Source of the DNA: Desulfobulbaceae bacterium
GTDB taxonomy: Bacteria > Desulfobacterota > Desulfobulbia > Desulfobulbales > Desulfocapsaceae
Assembly: GCA_003509305.1 (NCBI GenBank)
Contig: DOMU01000113.1
Location: 7,303 to 13,513 of the forward strand
Direction: 5' to 3'
Length of the DNA: 6,211 nt
The notes under the pieces are model-generated. The model was not told the DNA's origin, did no database searches, and saw only the letters and a program-made list of their open reading frames with translations. Of this stretch, positions 1 to 6,187 are shown piece by piece; positions within the stretch are counted from its first letter, which is position 1, and the number at the start of each line of letters is the position of its first letter. Position numbers and translations under genes: made by a program.

Positions 1-852
1 CCGATGTGTCGGCGCCGAGACAATATCCACCGCTGTCCTGTTGTGGGCTTTCAGTTTTTCTTCAGCGCGCCGGAGCATTTCCACCAAAGTTCCGCCAATC
101 TTTTCCTCATCAATCACCGGGTCGGCAAGCTCAAGGCCGTCAATCCGCAAAAACTGGATATATGCCCCCGGCAGAAAATCCTGCGGCGTTTTGCCAAGCG
201 CCAGCAAACCCAGCACGGTAGGCGTGGCATCATCAGGCGCGACAATCATCTTGCACGAAGCAAGGCGTTCTTCATAGGTCCTGTTGTTCGCCTCCAGGAT
301 GTCAGGGGCAAAGGCGGCGGGCAAAAATTCATTTTCAAAAATCGTCCTGGAGAGATCCGCTCTCTTTGCCGACGGTACCGGATAAATATCAAAAGGGATA
401 TTTTTGTATCTTCTCTTTTCGTTCAGAATACGCTCTTCCTGCTCATTGGCTATGGCCCGTCGCGGCCCGGTGCGAATCCAGATACGCCCCTCGTGTTTCA
501 CCGGCGGCATATCGGAAGGCATGACCGTCACCACCGCCATATCCGCTCCTTTCAGCCTACGCCTTTCCACTGACAAAACCGGTAATGGCAGGATATTGCC
601 ATCCGCTTTCATGTCCGCAAGAGAGCGTAACAGCTGGTCCGTCACCGCCAAGCCGCTCGGCTCGCCATTATCCTTGGCTCCAATAAACAAGACTCCCGGC
701 TGATTATGACCAGGCAAATCATTGGCGAACGCGCATACCGCCTGCCGCGCTTTTTTAGGGACATCCTTTTTGAAGACCTCTTTGCGTTCGGCGCGATCAG
801 ACTCAGTATCATTCAACAGTTTCAGCAATTCCTCATCAGTCAATCGCAACAT
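1..852 (-). CDS. AlbA_2 (Schlafen-type) domain ATP-binding protein, C-terminus cut off by the window edge
   Basis: Translating the minus strand from the ATG at 852-850 gives 284 uninterrupted codons to base 1 with no stop, so the 3' part lies outside the window. An AGAGGA Shine-Dalgarno sits 5 nt before the ATG. Residues about 17-140 look like an AlbA_2 (PF04326) putative DNA/RNA-binding domain. They show an ERKEVFKKD strand (22-30), AFANDLPG (42-48), GVLFIGAKDNGEPSGL (53-68), then RIWIRTGPRRAIANEQEERIL (123-143). Residues about 200-284 (LGLLALGK, DFLPGAYIQFLRIDG, TAVDIVSAPT) match the linker that precedes a GHKL-type HATPase_c_4 domain in COG2865 proteins. From memory full-length members are about 450-500 aa, so roughly the C-terminal 40% is missing. 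Such proteins are annotated as putative transcriptional regulators, but true function and substrate are generally unknown. The gene starts 39 bp after the kinase gene and is probably co-transcribed with it and ung. Its base composition looks less GC-rich than its neighbours, which may mark an acquired gene. Confidence 0.85.
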   Translation of the reverse strand, partial: MLRLTDEELLKLLNDTESDRAERKEVFKKDVPKKARQAVCAFANDLPGHNQPGVLFIGAKDNGEPSGLAVTDQLLRSLADMKADGNILPLPVLSVERRRLKGADMAVVTVMPSDMPPVKHEGRIWIRTGPRRAIANEQEERILNEKRRYKNIPFDIYPVPSAKRADLSRTIFENEFLPAAFAPDILEANNRTYEERLASCKMIVAPDDATPTVLGLLALGKTPQDFLPGAYIQFLRIDGLELADPVIDEEKIGGTLVEMLRRAEEKLKAHNRTAVDIVSAPTHR

Positions 853-891
853 GGCTGTCCTCTGAAATGATTTGAAGAATACTTCTGCGGA

Positions 892-1902
892 TCATAATGC
901 AAACCCTCGCAGACATTTTTTGCCTTTACGCACCAGGCGCCGCCGGTAATCCATGCTCAGCCAGTGGTTGCGGGCGATGCGCAGAAAGGTCATACCCATA
1001 TAAAAAGGAACCCGGCGTGTCGTCTCGGAGAATGTCCGTTCGCGGTCGGGAAAATGGCAGGCGTATTCCCAGAGAAAATGGCCGATGAAAGGTTCGGCGG
1101 CGCGGCTATTTCCGAACCTTTCGAGAAAGAAATGCGCCAATTCGCCGGCGATGCGCCCGGTGTCGAAGACGCGGTCGGCCCAGCGCAGCCGCTCCAGGTC
1201 AAAGGATATGACATTCAAACCATCGCCGAAGAGAAAATTTTCCGGCGTCGCGTCGCCATGGGCAAGAACCCGCCAATCCTGCCACATTTTCGCTTGCTCG
1301 CGCCAGCGGTCGCGAAGAAAATAAAGCTCGTTTACCTCAGGAAAACCGATAATGCCCTCGGCTGAAAGCGGCCTGATCAAAGTGTCGAAATAATCACAAC
1401 TGGCCGCGAAATCGACGCCGCCCGGTTCGGCGGTACGGTTGTGAAAGTCGGCAAGGAACCAGGCCAAAGCCGTCAATTTATCGAAAAGCGGACCGCCGTT
1501 CTGTTCGCGGATGGCACGGCGGATAATCGCGCTCAGCAATTTACCCTGACAAAACTCAACAACCAGAAGCCTGTTCAGGGCGTCGTTGCGGCCCAAAGGC
1601 CTGGCGATGTAATGCGGCGACGTATTCAGGCCGTGGCCGCGCATTACATTCAGATTATGTTCTTCGCGGCTTAACTTGCGGCTGGCGGTCTCGCCGTCGC
1701 GGCCGGCGATGAGGAAAAATTTGCCGATCATGCGGCTGCCCAGGTATTTTTCTTCGTACAGATAGACGGCGTTTGAGGCGTTGAGGCGGAAGACCCGATA
1801 GACCGGATGCGGCAGAAATCCGCTCAGTTGCGGCTGTATCTCGTGTTTCAGATAGGCATACAGCGGATCGTGTTCTGGCAGATACCCCAAGTACTCTTTC
1901 AC
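892..1902 (-). CDS. APH-fold phosphotransferase (aminoglycoside phosphotransferase/choline kinase-like), substrate unknown
   Basis: This 336-aa protein has the kinase-like fold of the APH family (PF01636). Visible landmarks are a candidate ATP-binding lysine K61 (MIGKFFL), a possible alpha-C glutamate in REEHNLNVMRGHGL (79-92), and a hinge at LVVEFCQGKLL (113-123). The catalytic loop is LAHGDATPENFLFGD (213-227) with the HxDxxxxN pattern (H215, D217, N222). The metal-binding segment is ISFDLERL (232-239) with D235 in the DFG-equivalent position. All catalytic residues are present, so it is probably active. It should be cytosolic because no signal peptide or membrane segment is seen. The start is a GTG at 1902-1900, only 6 bp after the ung stop, in the same frame and with no obvious Shine-Dalgarno. 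Translation is therefore probably coupled to ung. The substrate cannot be read from the sequence. Small-molecule or lipid/sugar phosphorylation is as likely as antibiotic modification, and a drug-resistance role should not be assumed. Confidence 0.85.
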   Translation of the reverse strand: MKEYLGYLPEHDPLYAYLKHEIQPQLSGFLPHPVYRVFRLNASNAVYLYEEKYLGSRMIGKFFLIAGRDGETASRKLSREEHNLNVMRGHGLNTSPHYIARPLGRNDALNRLLVVEFCQGKLLSAIIRRAIREQNGGPLFDKLTALAWFLADFHNRTAEPGGVDFAASCDYFDTLIRPLSAEGIIGFPEVNELYFLRDRWREQAKMWQDWRVLAHGDATPENFLFGDGLNVISFDLERLRWADRVFDTGRIAGELAHFFLERFGNSRAAEPFIGHFLWEYACHFPDRERTFSETTRRVPFYMGMTFLRIARNHWLSMDYRRRLVRKGKKCLRGFAL

Positions 1903-1908
1903 TGGCGT

Positions 1909-2601
1909 TTACCAGACGATGGGGGGAAGCGCGTGGGCCAGCAGATATTCGTTGCAGCGGCGGAAGACGCCGGAACCAAGAAAGCCCCGGTGCGCCGACA
2001 GCGGCGACGGATGGCTGGTTTGCAGAATGCAATGCTTTCTTGTGTCGATCAAGGGCGCTTTTTTCTGGGCGAAGCTGCCCCACAGCATGAACACAACATG
2101 TTCTTTGCGCTCGGAAACGGTGCGGATAATATCGTCGGTCAGTTCGTGCCAGCCGAGGCCGGCGTGTGAATTGGCCTGGCGGGCGATAACTGTCAATGAA
2201 GCGTTCAGCAGCAGCACGCCCTGGCGCGCCCAATCGCTGAGGTCGGTTTCGACGCGCACCACTCTGCCGCCGTAGATACTGGTGTTGACTTCCTGCAAAA
2301 TGTTACGCAAGGATGGCGGCGTCGGGATACCCTGGCGGACGGAAAAACACAGGCCGTGCGCTTCCGGGCCGGCGGCGTGTTCGTTGAAATACGGATCCTG
2401 CCCTAAAATCACCACCCGTACATCATCGAGCGGCGTCAGTTCCAGCGACTGAAATACCAGCGCGCGCGGCGGAAAGACTTTAGGGCCGCGCCCGGTTCCA
2501 GTGGAAGCGTAGGCGAGATCGGCAAGCGCCTCATGTCTGCCGGCGCGCATCAGAGGCACGCACTCTTCCCATAACATAGGCAAAATCAAACCTTCAGGCA
2601 C
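1909..2601 (-). CDS. ung: Uracil-DNA glycosylase, family 1
   Basis: The enzyme removes uracil from DNA as the first step of base-excision repair. Family-1 motifs are in order. The water-activating loop is VVILGQDPYF (63-72) with catalytic D69 and Y71, then GLCFSV (83-88) with the uracil-stacking F86. Next come LLLNASLTV (130-138) with uracil-recognising N133, VFMLWGSFAQKK (170-181), and the DNA-intercalation loop HPSPLSAHRGF (197-207) with H197 and L201. At 230 aa it is a normal length. Two oddities are visible: the usual GQDPYH is GQDPYF, and the segment up to AHGL is four residues longer than in E. coli Ung. The start is uncertain. The first start in this frame used here is GTG at 2601-2599, without a clear Shine-Dalgarno; a TTG at codon 7 (AAGG 7 nt upstream) and an ATG at codon 9 (2577-2575) are alternatives, and none would lose a motif. 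It heads a likely three-gene unit with the kinase and AlbA_2 genes and is divergent from murJ. I recognised no LexA-type box upstream. Confidence 0.96.
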   Translation of the reverse strand: MPEGLILPMLWEECVPLMRAGRHEALADLAYASTGTGRGPKVFPPRALVFQSLELTPLDDVRVVILGQDPYFNEHAAGPEAHGLCFSVRQGIPTPPSLRNILQEVNTSIYGGRVVRVETDLSDWARQGVLLLNASLTVIARQANSHAGLGWHELTDDIIRTVSERKEHVVFMLWGSFAQKKAPLIDTRKHCILQTSHPSPLSAHRGFLGSGVFRRCNEYLLAHALPPIVW

Positions 2602-2820
2602 CAGAGGTTTCTTCGGTGAACAGCGGGCTTACGCAAAAAATGATGGAGCAATTAAAAACCCAAATGGCGGAGAACACAAGGAGAAAGCGCGGGAGCAATC
2701 AGTGTTCGACGCTGCCGGGCAAGCGTGCTATTGTCGCCACTACCCGTTTTCAGTGTTTTTTCCAGGCCCGCGCCGTCACGCCGCAAAGGTGCCCCGTTTT
2801 TCTTTTGATAAAAAATCCCG
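2602..2820. promoter_or_regulatory. Divergent intergenic region between ung and murJ
   Basis: These 219 bp separate two outward-pointing genes and must carry both of their start signals unless transcription enters from elsewhere. The ung-side promoter candidate is listed separately. For murJ the best I see is TATTGT at 2729-2734 preceded by TGC, an extended -10 pattern, with TTCGAC 18 bp upstream at 2705-2710. This is weak and could be chance. Reading frames that cross the region on the plus strand show no protein I recognise, and none has a good ribosome binding site. No convincing hairpin, repeat or operator was found. Confidence 0.4.
2651..2679 (-). promoter_or_regulatory. Candidate sigma-70-type promoter for ung operon
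   Basis: On the minus strand, TTGTGT (2679-2674) is followed after 17 bp by TTTAAT (2656-2651). The -10 matches TATAAT at five of six positions and the spacing is ideal, but the -35 matches only its first three bases. It lies about 50 bp upstream of the ung GTG, a reasonable leader length. This is a pattern call only. Confidence 0.4.
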
Positions 2821-4434
2821 ATGGCAAAAACACAAACAAGCAGTTTGGCAAGATCGGCGGCGGTGGTGGCCTTGGCCGTCATATGCAGCCGTATCCTCGG
2901 TCTTGTCCGCGAAACGGTGTTCGCCGGTCTGTTCGGCGCCAGCAACGATTACGATGCCTTCGTCGTTGCTTTCCGCATCCCGAATCTGTTGCGCGACCTG
3001 TTTGGCGAGGGGGCGCTTTCAGCGGCTTTCGTCACAGTCTTTTCTCTCTACGACAGTCAGCGCCAGCCGGAAGAAACCAGGCGCCTGGCCTGTAATGTCC
3101 TGACTTTTTTCGCCATCGCCCTGTCGCTTCTTTCGGTGGCGGGAATGTTTGCCTCCGACAGTATCGTTTCTCTCTTCGCCCCCGATTTCGCGGCAACGCC
3201 CGGCAAAAGCGATCTGACCGTCATGCTGACCAGGGTTATGCTGCCCTTCCTGGTTTTTATCTCGCTTTCAGCGGTGGTTATGGGAATGCTGAACACCAAG
3301 GGGAAATTTTTCGTTCCGGCGCTCGCCTCGAGTTTTTTCAACCTTGGCTCGATCATCGGCGGTGTCAGCCTGGCCTGGCTGTTGCCGCGCTACGGCCAGC
3401 CGGCCATTGTGGGCATGGCCATTGGCACCCTGTTTGGCGGTCTGTTGCAGCTCTGCGTCCAGCTTCCCACCTTGTATGGCACGGGATTTCGCTACCGTCC
3501 CGTCGTCGATCTCACCGACCCCGGCCTGCGGCATATCTTGCGGCTGATGGTCCCGGCGACGATTGGCCTGTCGGCGACGCAACTGAATATCTTCATCAAC
3601 ACCACCTTTGCCACCTCCTGCGGCGAAGGCGCGGTGTCGTGGCTGAATTACGCTTTTCGCCTGATGCAGTTGCCGATCGGGCTTTTCGGCGTCGCCCTCT
3701 CCATCGCTATGATGCCGATGCTCTCAAAGCAGGCGGCGGCCAAAGACCTGACGGCGATGCGGCAGACGCTGGTTTCCGCGCTGATTCTCGTTTTGGCCCT
3801 GACCTTGCCCGCCACCGCCGGGCTAATGCTGCTCGATAGGCCGATCATTGCCCTGATCTTTCAGCATGGGGCCTTCACCGCCGCCGACACCACCGCTACC
3901 GCCACCGCCCTGTCGCTGTACGCGGTTGGCCTGTTCGCCTACGCCAGCAACAAAGTGCTGGTGCCGGCCTTCTTCGCTATCGACCGCACGCGCTATCCGG
4001 TCATCGCCTCATTCCTCTCGGTTGCCCTCAATTTTGTTCTCATCCACTTGACCATTGGCCGTTTCCAGCACCTGGCCATCGCCCTATCAACTTCGGTGAC
4101 CATGCTGCTCAACTGCCTTTTGCTCTTTTCGCTGCTCGCCTGGCAGATGGGCCGCTTGCCCTGGGGGCGGCTGTGCGGCGCCGCCGTCAGGATTGTCGCC
4201 GCTACCCTGGTCATGGCGCTTTTCCTTATGAGCTGCCGCTGTTTTTTCGGTGATTACCTGGCTTTCGGCCCCGCGAACGCTTTACTCCCGCATGGTCTGC
4301 CGCTGCTGGCACTGACGCTTTTTTTGAGCATCGGCGGCGCGGCCCTGCTCTATGGCGCCATGCTGTTCGCGTTGCGCCTGCGTGAAGTGACCGAATTGTC
4401 GGCGGCCATGGTCAAACGGTTCAGCAAGAAGTGA
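2821..4434 (+). CDS. murJ: Lipid II flippase MurJ (MviN family)
   Basis: MurJ moves lipid-linked peptidoglycan precursor (lipid II) across the inner membrane. The 537-aa protein is hydrophobic throughout, as expected for the 14-helix MOP-superfamily fold, and is slightly longer than the 511-aa E. coli protein. The N-terminal signature is clear: SRILGLVRETVFAGLFG (23-39), then AFRIPNLLRDLFGEGALSAAFV (50-71). By alignment from memory, R24, R30, D45 and R58 correspond to E. coli R18, R24, D39 and R52, and R280 in SWLNYAFRLMQLP corresponds to R270. At 279 and 283 it has F and Q where E. coli has D and E, which suggests a non-enteric lineage. The start is ATG 2821 because an in-frame TAA at 2809-2811 closes the frame just upstream. 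There is no clear Shine-Dalgarno before it (GATAAAAAATCCCG). The gene stands alone on this strand, with ung divergent and the HPF-like gene downstream under its own promoter. No terminator is evident after its TGA. Confidence 0.96.
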   Translation: MAKTQTSSLARSAAVVALAVICSRILGLVRETVFAGLFGASNDYDAFVVAFRIPNLLRDLFGEGALSAAFVTVFSLYDSQRQPEETRRLACNVLTFFAIALSLLSVAGMFASDSIVSLFAPDFAATPGKSDLTVMLTRVMLPFLVFISLSAVVMGMLNTKGKFFVPALASSFFNLGSIIGGVSLAWLLPRYGQPAIVGMAIGTLFGGLLQLCVQLPTLYGTGFRYRPVVDLTDPGLRHILRLMVPATIGLSATQLNIFINTTFATSCGEGAVSWLNYAFRLMQLPIGLFGVALSIAMMPMLSKQAAAKDLTAMRQTLVSALILVLALTLPATAGLMLLDRPIIALIFQHGAFTAADTTATATALSLYAVGLFAYASNKVLVPAFFAIDRTRYPVIASFLSVALNFVLIHLTIGRFQHLAIALSTSVTMLLNCLLLFSLLAWQMGRLPWGRLCGAAVRIVAATLVMALFLMSCRCFFGDYLAFGPANALLPHGLPLLALTLFLSIGGAALLYGAMLFALRLREVTELSAAMVKRFSKK

Positions 4435-4524
4435 GACAAAATGGGCGTTCAGCCATTGTCGGCATAAAGAATTCCCAGGCTGTATTGGCATCATCCTGAT
4501 TTGACTAAAATTTTTCTGGCGAAC

Positions 4525-4552
4525 TTGATTGTTTTCAGGCAGTTCCTATAAT
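4525..4552 (+). promoter_or_regulatory. Sigma-70-type promoter of the HPF-like gene
   Basis: TTGATT (4525-4530) and a perfect TATAAT (4547-4552) are separated by 16 bp, predicting transcription from about 4559. This also settles the start of the next gene. The earlier in-frame ATG at 4551 lies inside the -10 element and would not be in the transcript, so the ATG at 4647 is the real start and the mRNA has a leader of about 87 nt. The stretch from the murJ stop to this promoter (4435-4524) shows nothing I can name. Confidence 0.7.
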
Positions 4553-4559
4553 GGAAAGG

Positions 4560-4646
4560 AAGTCTGTGGAAGCGCGTCCTCTGAACTGTGGGGACGAGAA
4601 CAGGACAGCCGGAGGTTCGGTTGTCTCCAGAAGAGGGAGGTTGTCC
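4560..4646 (+). promoter_or_regulatory. Structured 5' leader of the HPF-like gene
   Basis: Two hairpins can be drawn. The first pairs CGTCCTC (4575-4581) with GGGGACG (4590-4596) around an 8-nt loop, with one G-U pair. The second pairs GACAGCCG (4604-4611) with CGGTTGTC (4618-4625) around a 6-nt loop, with one G-U pair. The Shine-Dalgarno GGGAGG (4635-4640) follows, 6 nt from the ATG. The segment GGACAGCC (4603-4610) can instead pair with GGTTGTCC (4639-4646), covering part of the Shine-Dalgarno and the bases up to the start codon. I match no known riboswitch family, so regulation by these alternatives is inference from pairing only. Confidence 0.4.
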
Positions 4647-4991
4647 ATGGAATTGCGGATCGAGGCGAAAAATGTCGAGTTACGTAAGGGCTGGGAAACC
4701 CGCATTAGCGAGGAAAGAGATAAGCTTGTGCGCCATTACGCCAACTTCATTCTCCACCTTCGTGTTACTATCGAAGCCACCACGTTCCACAAGGCTGGAG
4801 GATATGTCATCAAGCTGGTCGCGGGTGTGCCCGATGACACCCTTGTGGTCGAGCGCACAAACGAGTCGGTGCGCGCGGCGCTGACCGCCGCCTTTGATGT
4901 GCTGAATCTGCAATTGAAGGAAAAAATGCGCAAGAAACGGCAATCGTTGAAGGTTCCCGCCGAAGAAATTCCGGATGCCACCGAAGCGTAA
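4647..4991 (+). CDS. HPF/RaiA-like ribosome hibernation protein (S30AE family)
   Basis: This 114-aa protein resembles the single-domain ribosome hibernation-promoting factors (PF02482), which bind the 30S decoding region and silence ribosomes in slow growth or stress. The pattern fits the beta-alpha-beta-beta-beta-alpha fold: MELRIEAKNVEL (1-12), helix GWETRISEERDKLVRHY (15-31), strands ILHLRVTIEATTFH (35-48) and YVIKLVAGVP (53-62), LVVERTNE (66-73), and a basic C-terminal helix from about 75 to 99 ending KEKMRKKRQ. It lacks the C-terminal dimerisation domain of long HPF, so it is short-type or YfiA-like. The acidic tail (105-114) is probably disordered. Start ATG 4647 is chosen over the in-frame ATG 4551 because GGGAGG lies 6 nt upstream, homology begins exactly there, and the promoter -10 overlaps 4551. 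The assignment rests on pattern resemblance. The exact subfamily (HPF versus RaiA) is not resolved. Confidence 0.8.
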   Translation: MELRIEAKNVELRKGWETRISEERDKLVRHYANFILHLRVTIEATTFHKAGGYVIKLVAGVPDDTLVVERTNESVRAALTAAFDVLNLQLKEKMRKKRQSLKVPAEEIPDATEA

Positions 4992-5030
4992 TCACGCCGC
5001 GAGGTTATGCCTGACGCCTTCTTGGCTACC

Positions 5031-5076
5031 CCGTTCACCCTTCGATATGCCTGGGGTGAACGGTTTGTCCGCTTTT
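5031..5076 (+). terminator. Probable intrinsic terminator after the HPF-like gene
   Basis: CCGTTCACCC (5031-5040) and GGGTGAACGG (5054-5063) form a perfect 10-bp stem with a 13-nt loop, 40 bp after the HPF stop codon. It is followed on the plus strand by TTTGTCCGCTTTT, a broken T-run, so it fits rightward termination moderately well. Read leftward, the hairpin is followed by GGTAGCC with no T-run, so it is a poor intrinsic terminator for the converging polyferredoxin gene, although the stem might still protect that 3' end. A third related element, ATTCACC (5087-5093), can compete for the GGTGAA strand. Confidence 0.65.
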
Positions 5077-5110
5077 ACCGAACCCGATTCACCTTGATGT
5101 ATCAGTATGA

Positions 5111-5124
5111 ATCCGTTTACGGAT
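5111..5124. repeat. Short inverted repeat across the polyferredoxin stop codon
   Basis: ATCCGT (5111-5116) and ACGGAT (5119-5124) are perfect inverted arms separated by two bases, and they contain the TAA stop of the minus-strand gene. The two-base gap is too tight for a full six-pair RNA hairpin, and no T-run follows on either strand. It may be a minor 3'-end structure or chance. Confidence 0.3.
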
Positions 5125-6187
5125 GCGCCAGTTCCCGCGCTCGCGGCACCAATTCCCGGTACACCGCATCCGGTAGTTGCGTCCGCCAGTGGCCCGACCA
5201 TTTCGCCGTGCCGATCACGCCACCAACCACGATAACGAGCAGCAAGGCCACCATGGCGCCCGACAGTGTTCGCCGGCGCCAGCGTCGGGCAATGCCCGGG
5301 GTATCGCCATTTGCCGCCGCCGTTTTGGTTGGGGGCAGAGAAAACTGCAAGGCATTTTGCGCCGGACACACGGCCACGCATGACAGGCAGGCCGTACATT
5401 CAACGGAATAAACGCGCGGTGTTCTGTCAGTCGGCAAGCGCGCCGGGCAGGCTCCCGCACATTTGCCGCAATCAATACACGCTTCGGTATCGCGCCGGAT
5501 TTTGAATGGCGACAACAGCGACACCAGCCCCAGCAAAGCTCCATACGGGCACAAATAGCGACACCACAGATTTTTTATGAACAGGCTGCCTATGACCAAC
5601 ACGGCAATCACAATCGCCGCCCCAGCGCTGATGGAGCGAAAGAAATTCAGCATTTTGACATCGGCGATCAGCCCGTATGGTGTGACCATGAAGTTCTCTA
5701 TTTCTTTTGCCGACATGGTCACGGCGATGAACAGGAACATCGCCAGTAAGATATATTTAAGCGTCCGCAGCGGCAGATCGAGCCAGAACGGTGGTACAAC
5801 GTTGCGCCTGAACAGCCGCCGACCCAGCCGCCACAGGGCCTCCGACAAGGTGCCGATCGGACACAGCCATGAACAAAAGGCCTTTTTACACAGCATGCTG
5901 GTCAACAGAAAGGCCACCAGCAGGAACATGGATGCGGCATGGATCGGCGGAATTGTCAGTGTCGCCAGCGTGTATTTGAGGTTCATCAGGCCGGCAATCG
6001 GCAGCCAGCCTTCGACGCCATCCGGTCGCGCCACTTTGAGTGTGGCTCCGCCGGTTTCGTAATAGCGCACCCAGAGATAGAACTGCGCTCCCAAAAAAAC
6101 GTTCAACAACACGAATGCCAGTTGCACCGTATGCCGCCAGGTTCTGACATTGCGCCAGTCGAGCCAGGACATGCGCCCGCCGGCCAT
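5117..6187 (-). CDS. Membrane polyferredoxin, NapH/CcoG-like 4Fe-4S protein
   Basis: This is an integral inner-membrane iron-sulfur protein of the NapH/NosR/CcoG type (COG0348), expected to pass electrons between the quinone pool or a membrane partner and a redox enzyme. Of 356 aa, hydrophobic segments lie near 19-40, 85-99, 143-158, 188-206 and 308-326. Two CxxxCP motifs follow membrane segments: CSWLCP (105-110) and CRYLCP (209-214). Two ferredoxin-type clusters lie on a soluble stretch, C237/C240/C243/C247-P and C264/C267/C270/C274-P, each predicted to hold one 4Fe-4S cluster. The C-terminus returns to the membrane and ends in a short tail (VYRELVPRARELAHP). The start is unsettled. ATG 6187 and ATG 6172 are both available and neither has a good Shine-Dalgarno. 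The frame stays open upstream to the window edge, so the true start may lie outside. No partner enzyme is visible, so the pathway cannot be fixed. Assignment to nitrate, nitrous-oxide or oxidase maturation would be a guess. Confidence 0.85.
   Translation of the reverse strand: MAGGRMSWLDWRNVRTWRHTVQLAFVLLNVFLGAQFYLWVRYYETGGATLKVARPDGVEGWLPIAGLMNLKYTLATLTIPPIHAASMFLLVAFLLTSMLCKKAFCSWLCPIGTLSEALWRLGRRLFRRNVVPPFWLDLPLRTLKYILLAMFLFIAVTMSAKEIENFMVTPYGLIADVKMLNFFRSISAGAAIVIAVLVIGSLFIKNLWCRYLCPYGALLGLVSLLSPFKIRRDTEACIDCGKCAGACPARLPTDRTPRVYSVECTACLSCVAVCPAQNALQFSLPPTKTAAANGDTPGIARRWRRRTLSGAMVALLLVIVVGGVIGTAKWSGHWRTQLPDAVYRELVPRARELAHP

Noticed and set aside
4..573. Plus-strand open frame of 189 codons at the left edge
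   Set aside because: It lies antisense to the AlbA_2 gene, which has family motifs and a ribosome binding site. The plus-strand translation has neither.
874..885. GAAGAATACTTC inverted repeat between the kinase and AlbA_2 genes
   Set aside because: The arms are only 4 bp with a 4-nt loop and no T-run follows, so it supports neither a terminator nor an operator.
1655..2233. Minus-strand open frame of 192 codons across the ung-kinase junction
   Set aside because: It overlaps both real genes in a different frame and is an arginine- and alanine-rich shadow translation.
1..2601. Calling the ung-kinase-AlbA_2 block a new defence system
   Set aside because: ung is a housekeeping repair gene, there is no integrase, toxin or known defence gene in view, and the AlbA_2 gene is incomplete. 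The association is listed only as worth a neighbourhood search.
2616..3095. Plus-strand open frame of 159 codons spanning the ung-murJ gap and the murJ start
   Set aside because: It overlaps the clearly coding murJ in another frame, and its translation is rich in Arg, Cys and Pro with no recognisable motif.
4435..4524. Intrinsic terminator for murJ or a sigma-54 promoter (TTGGCAT at 4485-4491)
   Set aside because: No hairpin with a T-run is present, and the -12 GC element is missing at the required spacing.
4551..4646. Longer start (ATG 4551) for the HPF-like gene, adding 32 residues
   Set aside because: The ATG lies inside the TATAAT -10 element, has no fitting ribosome binding site, and the added residues resemble nothing in the family. 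GGGAGG before ATG 4647 explains the start.
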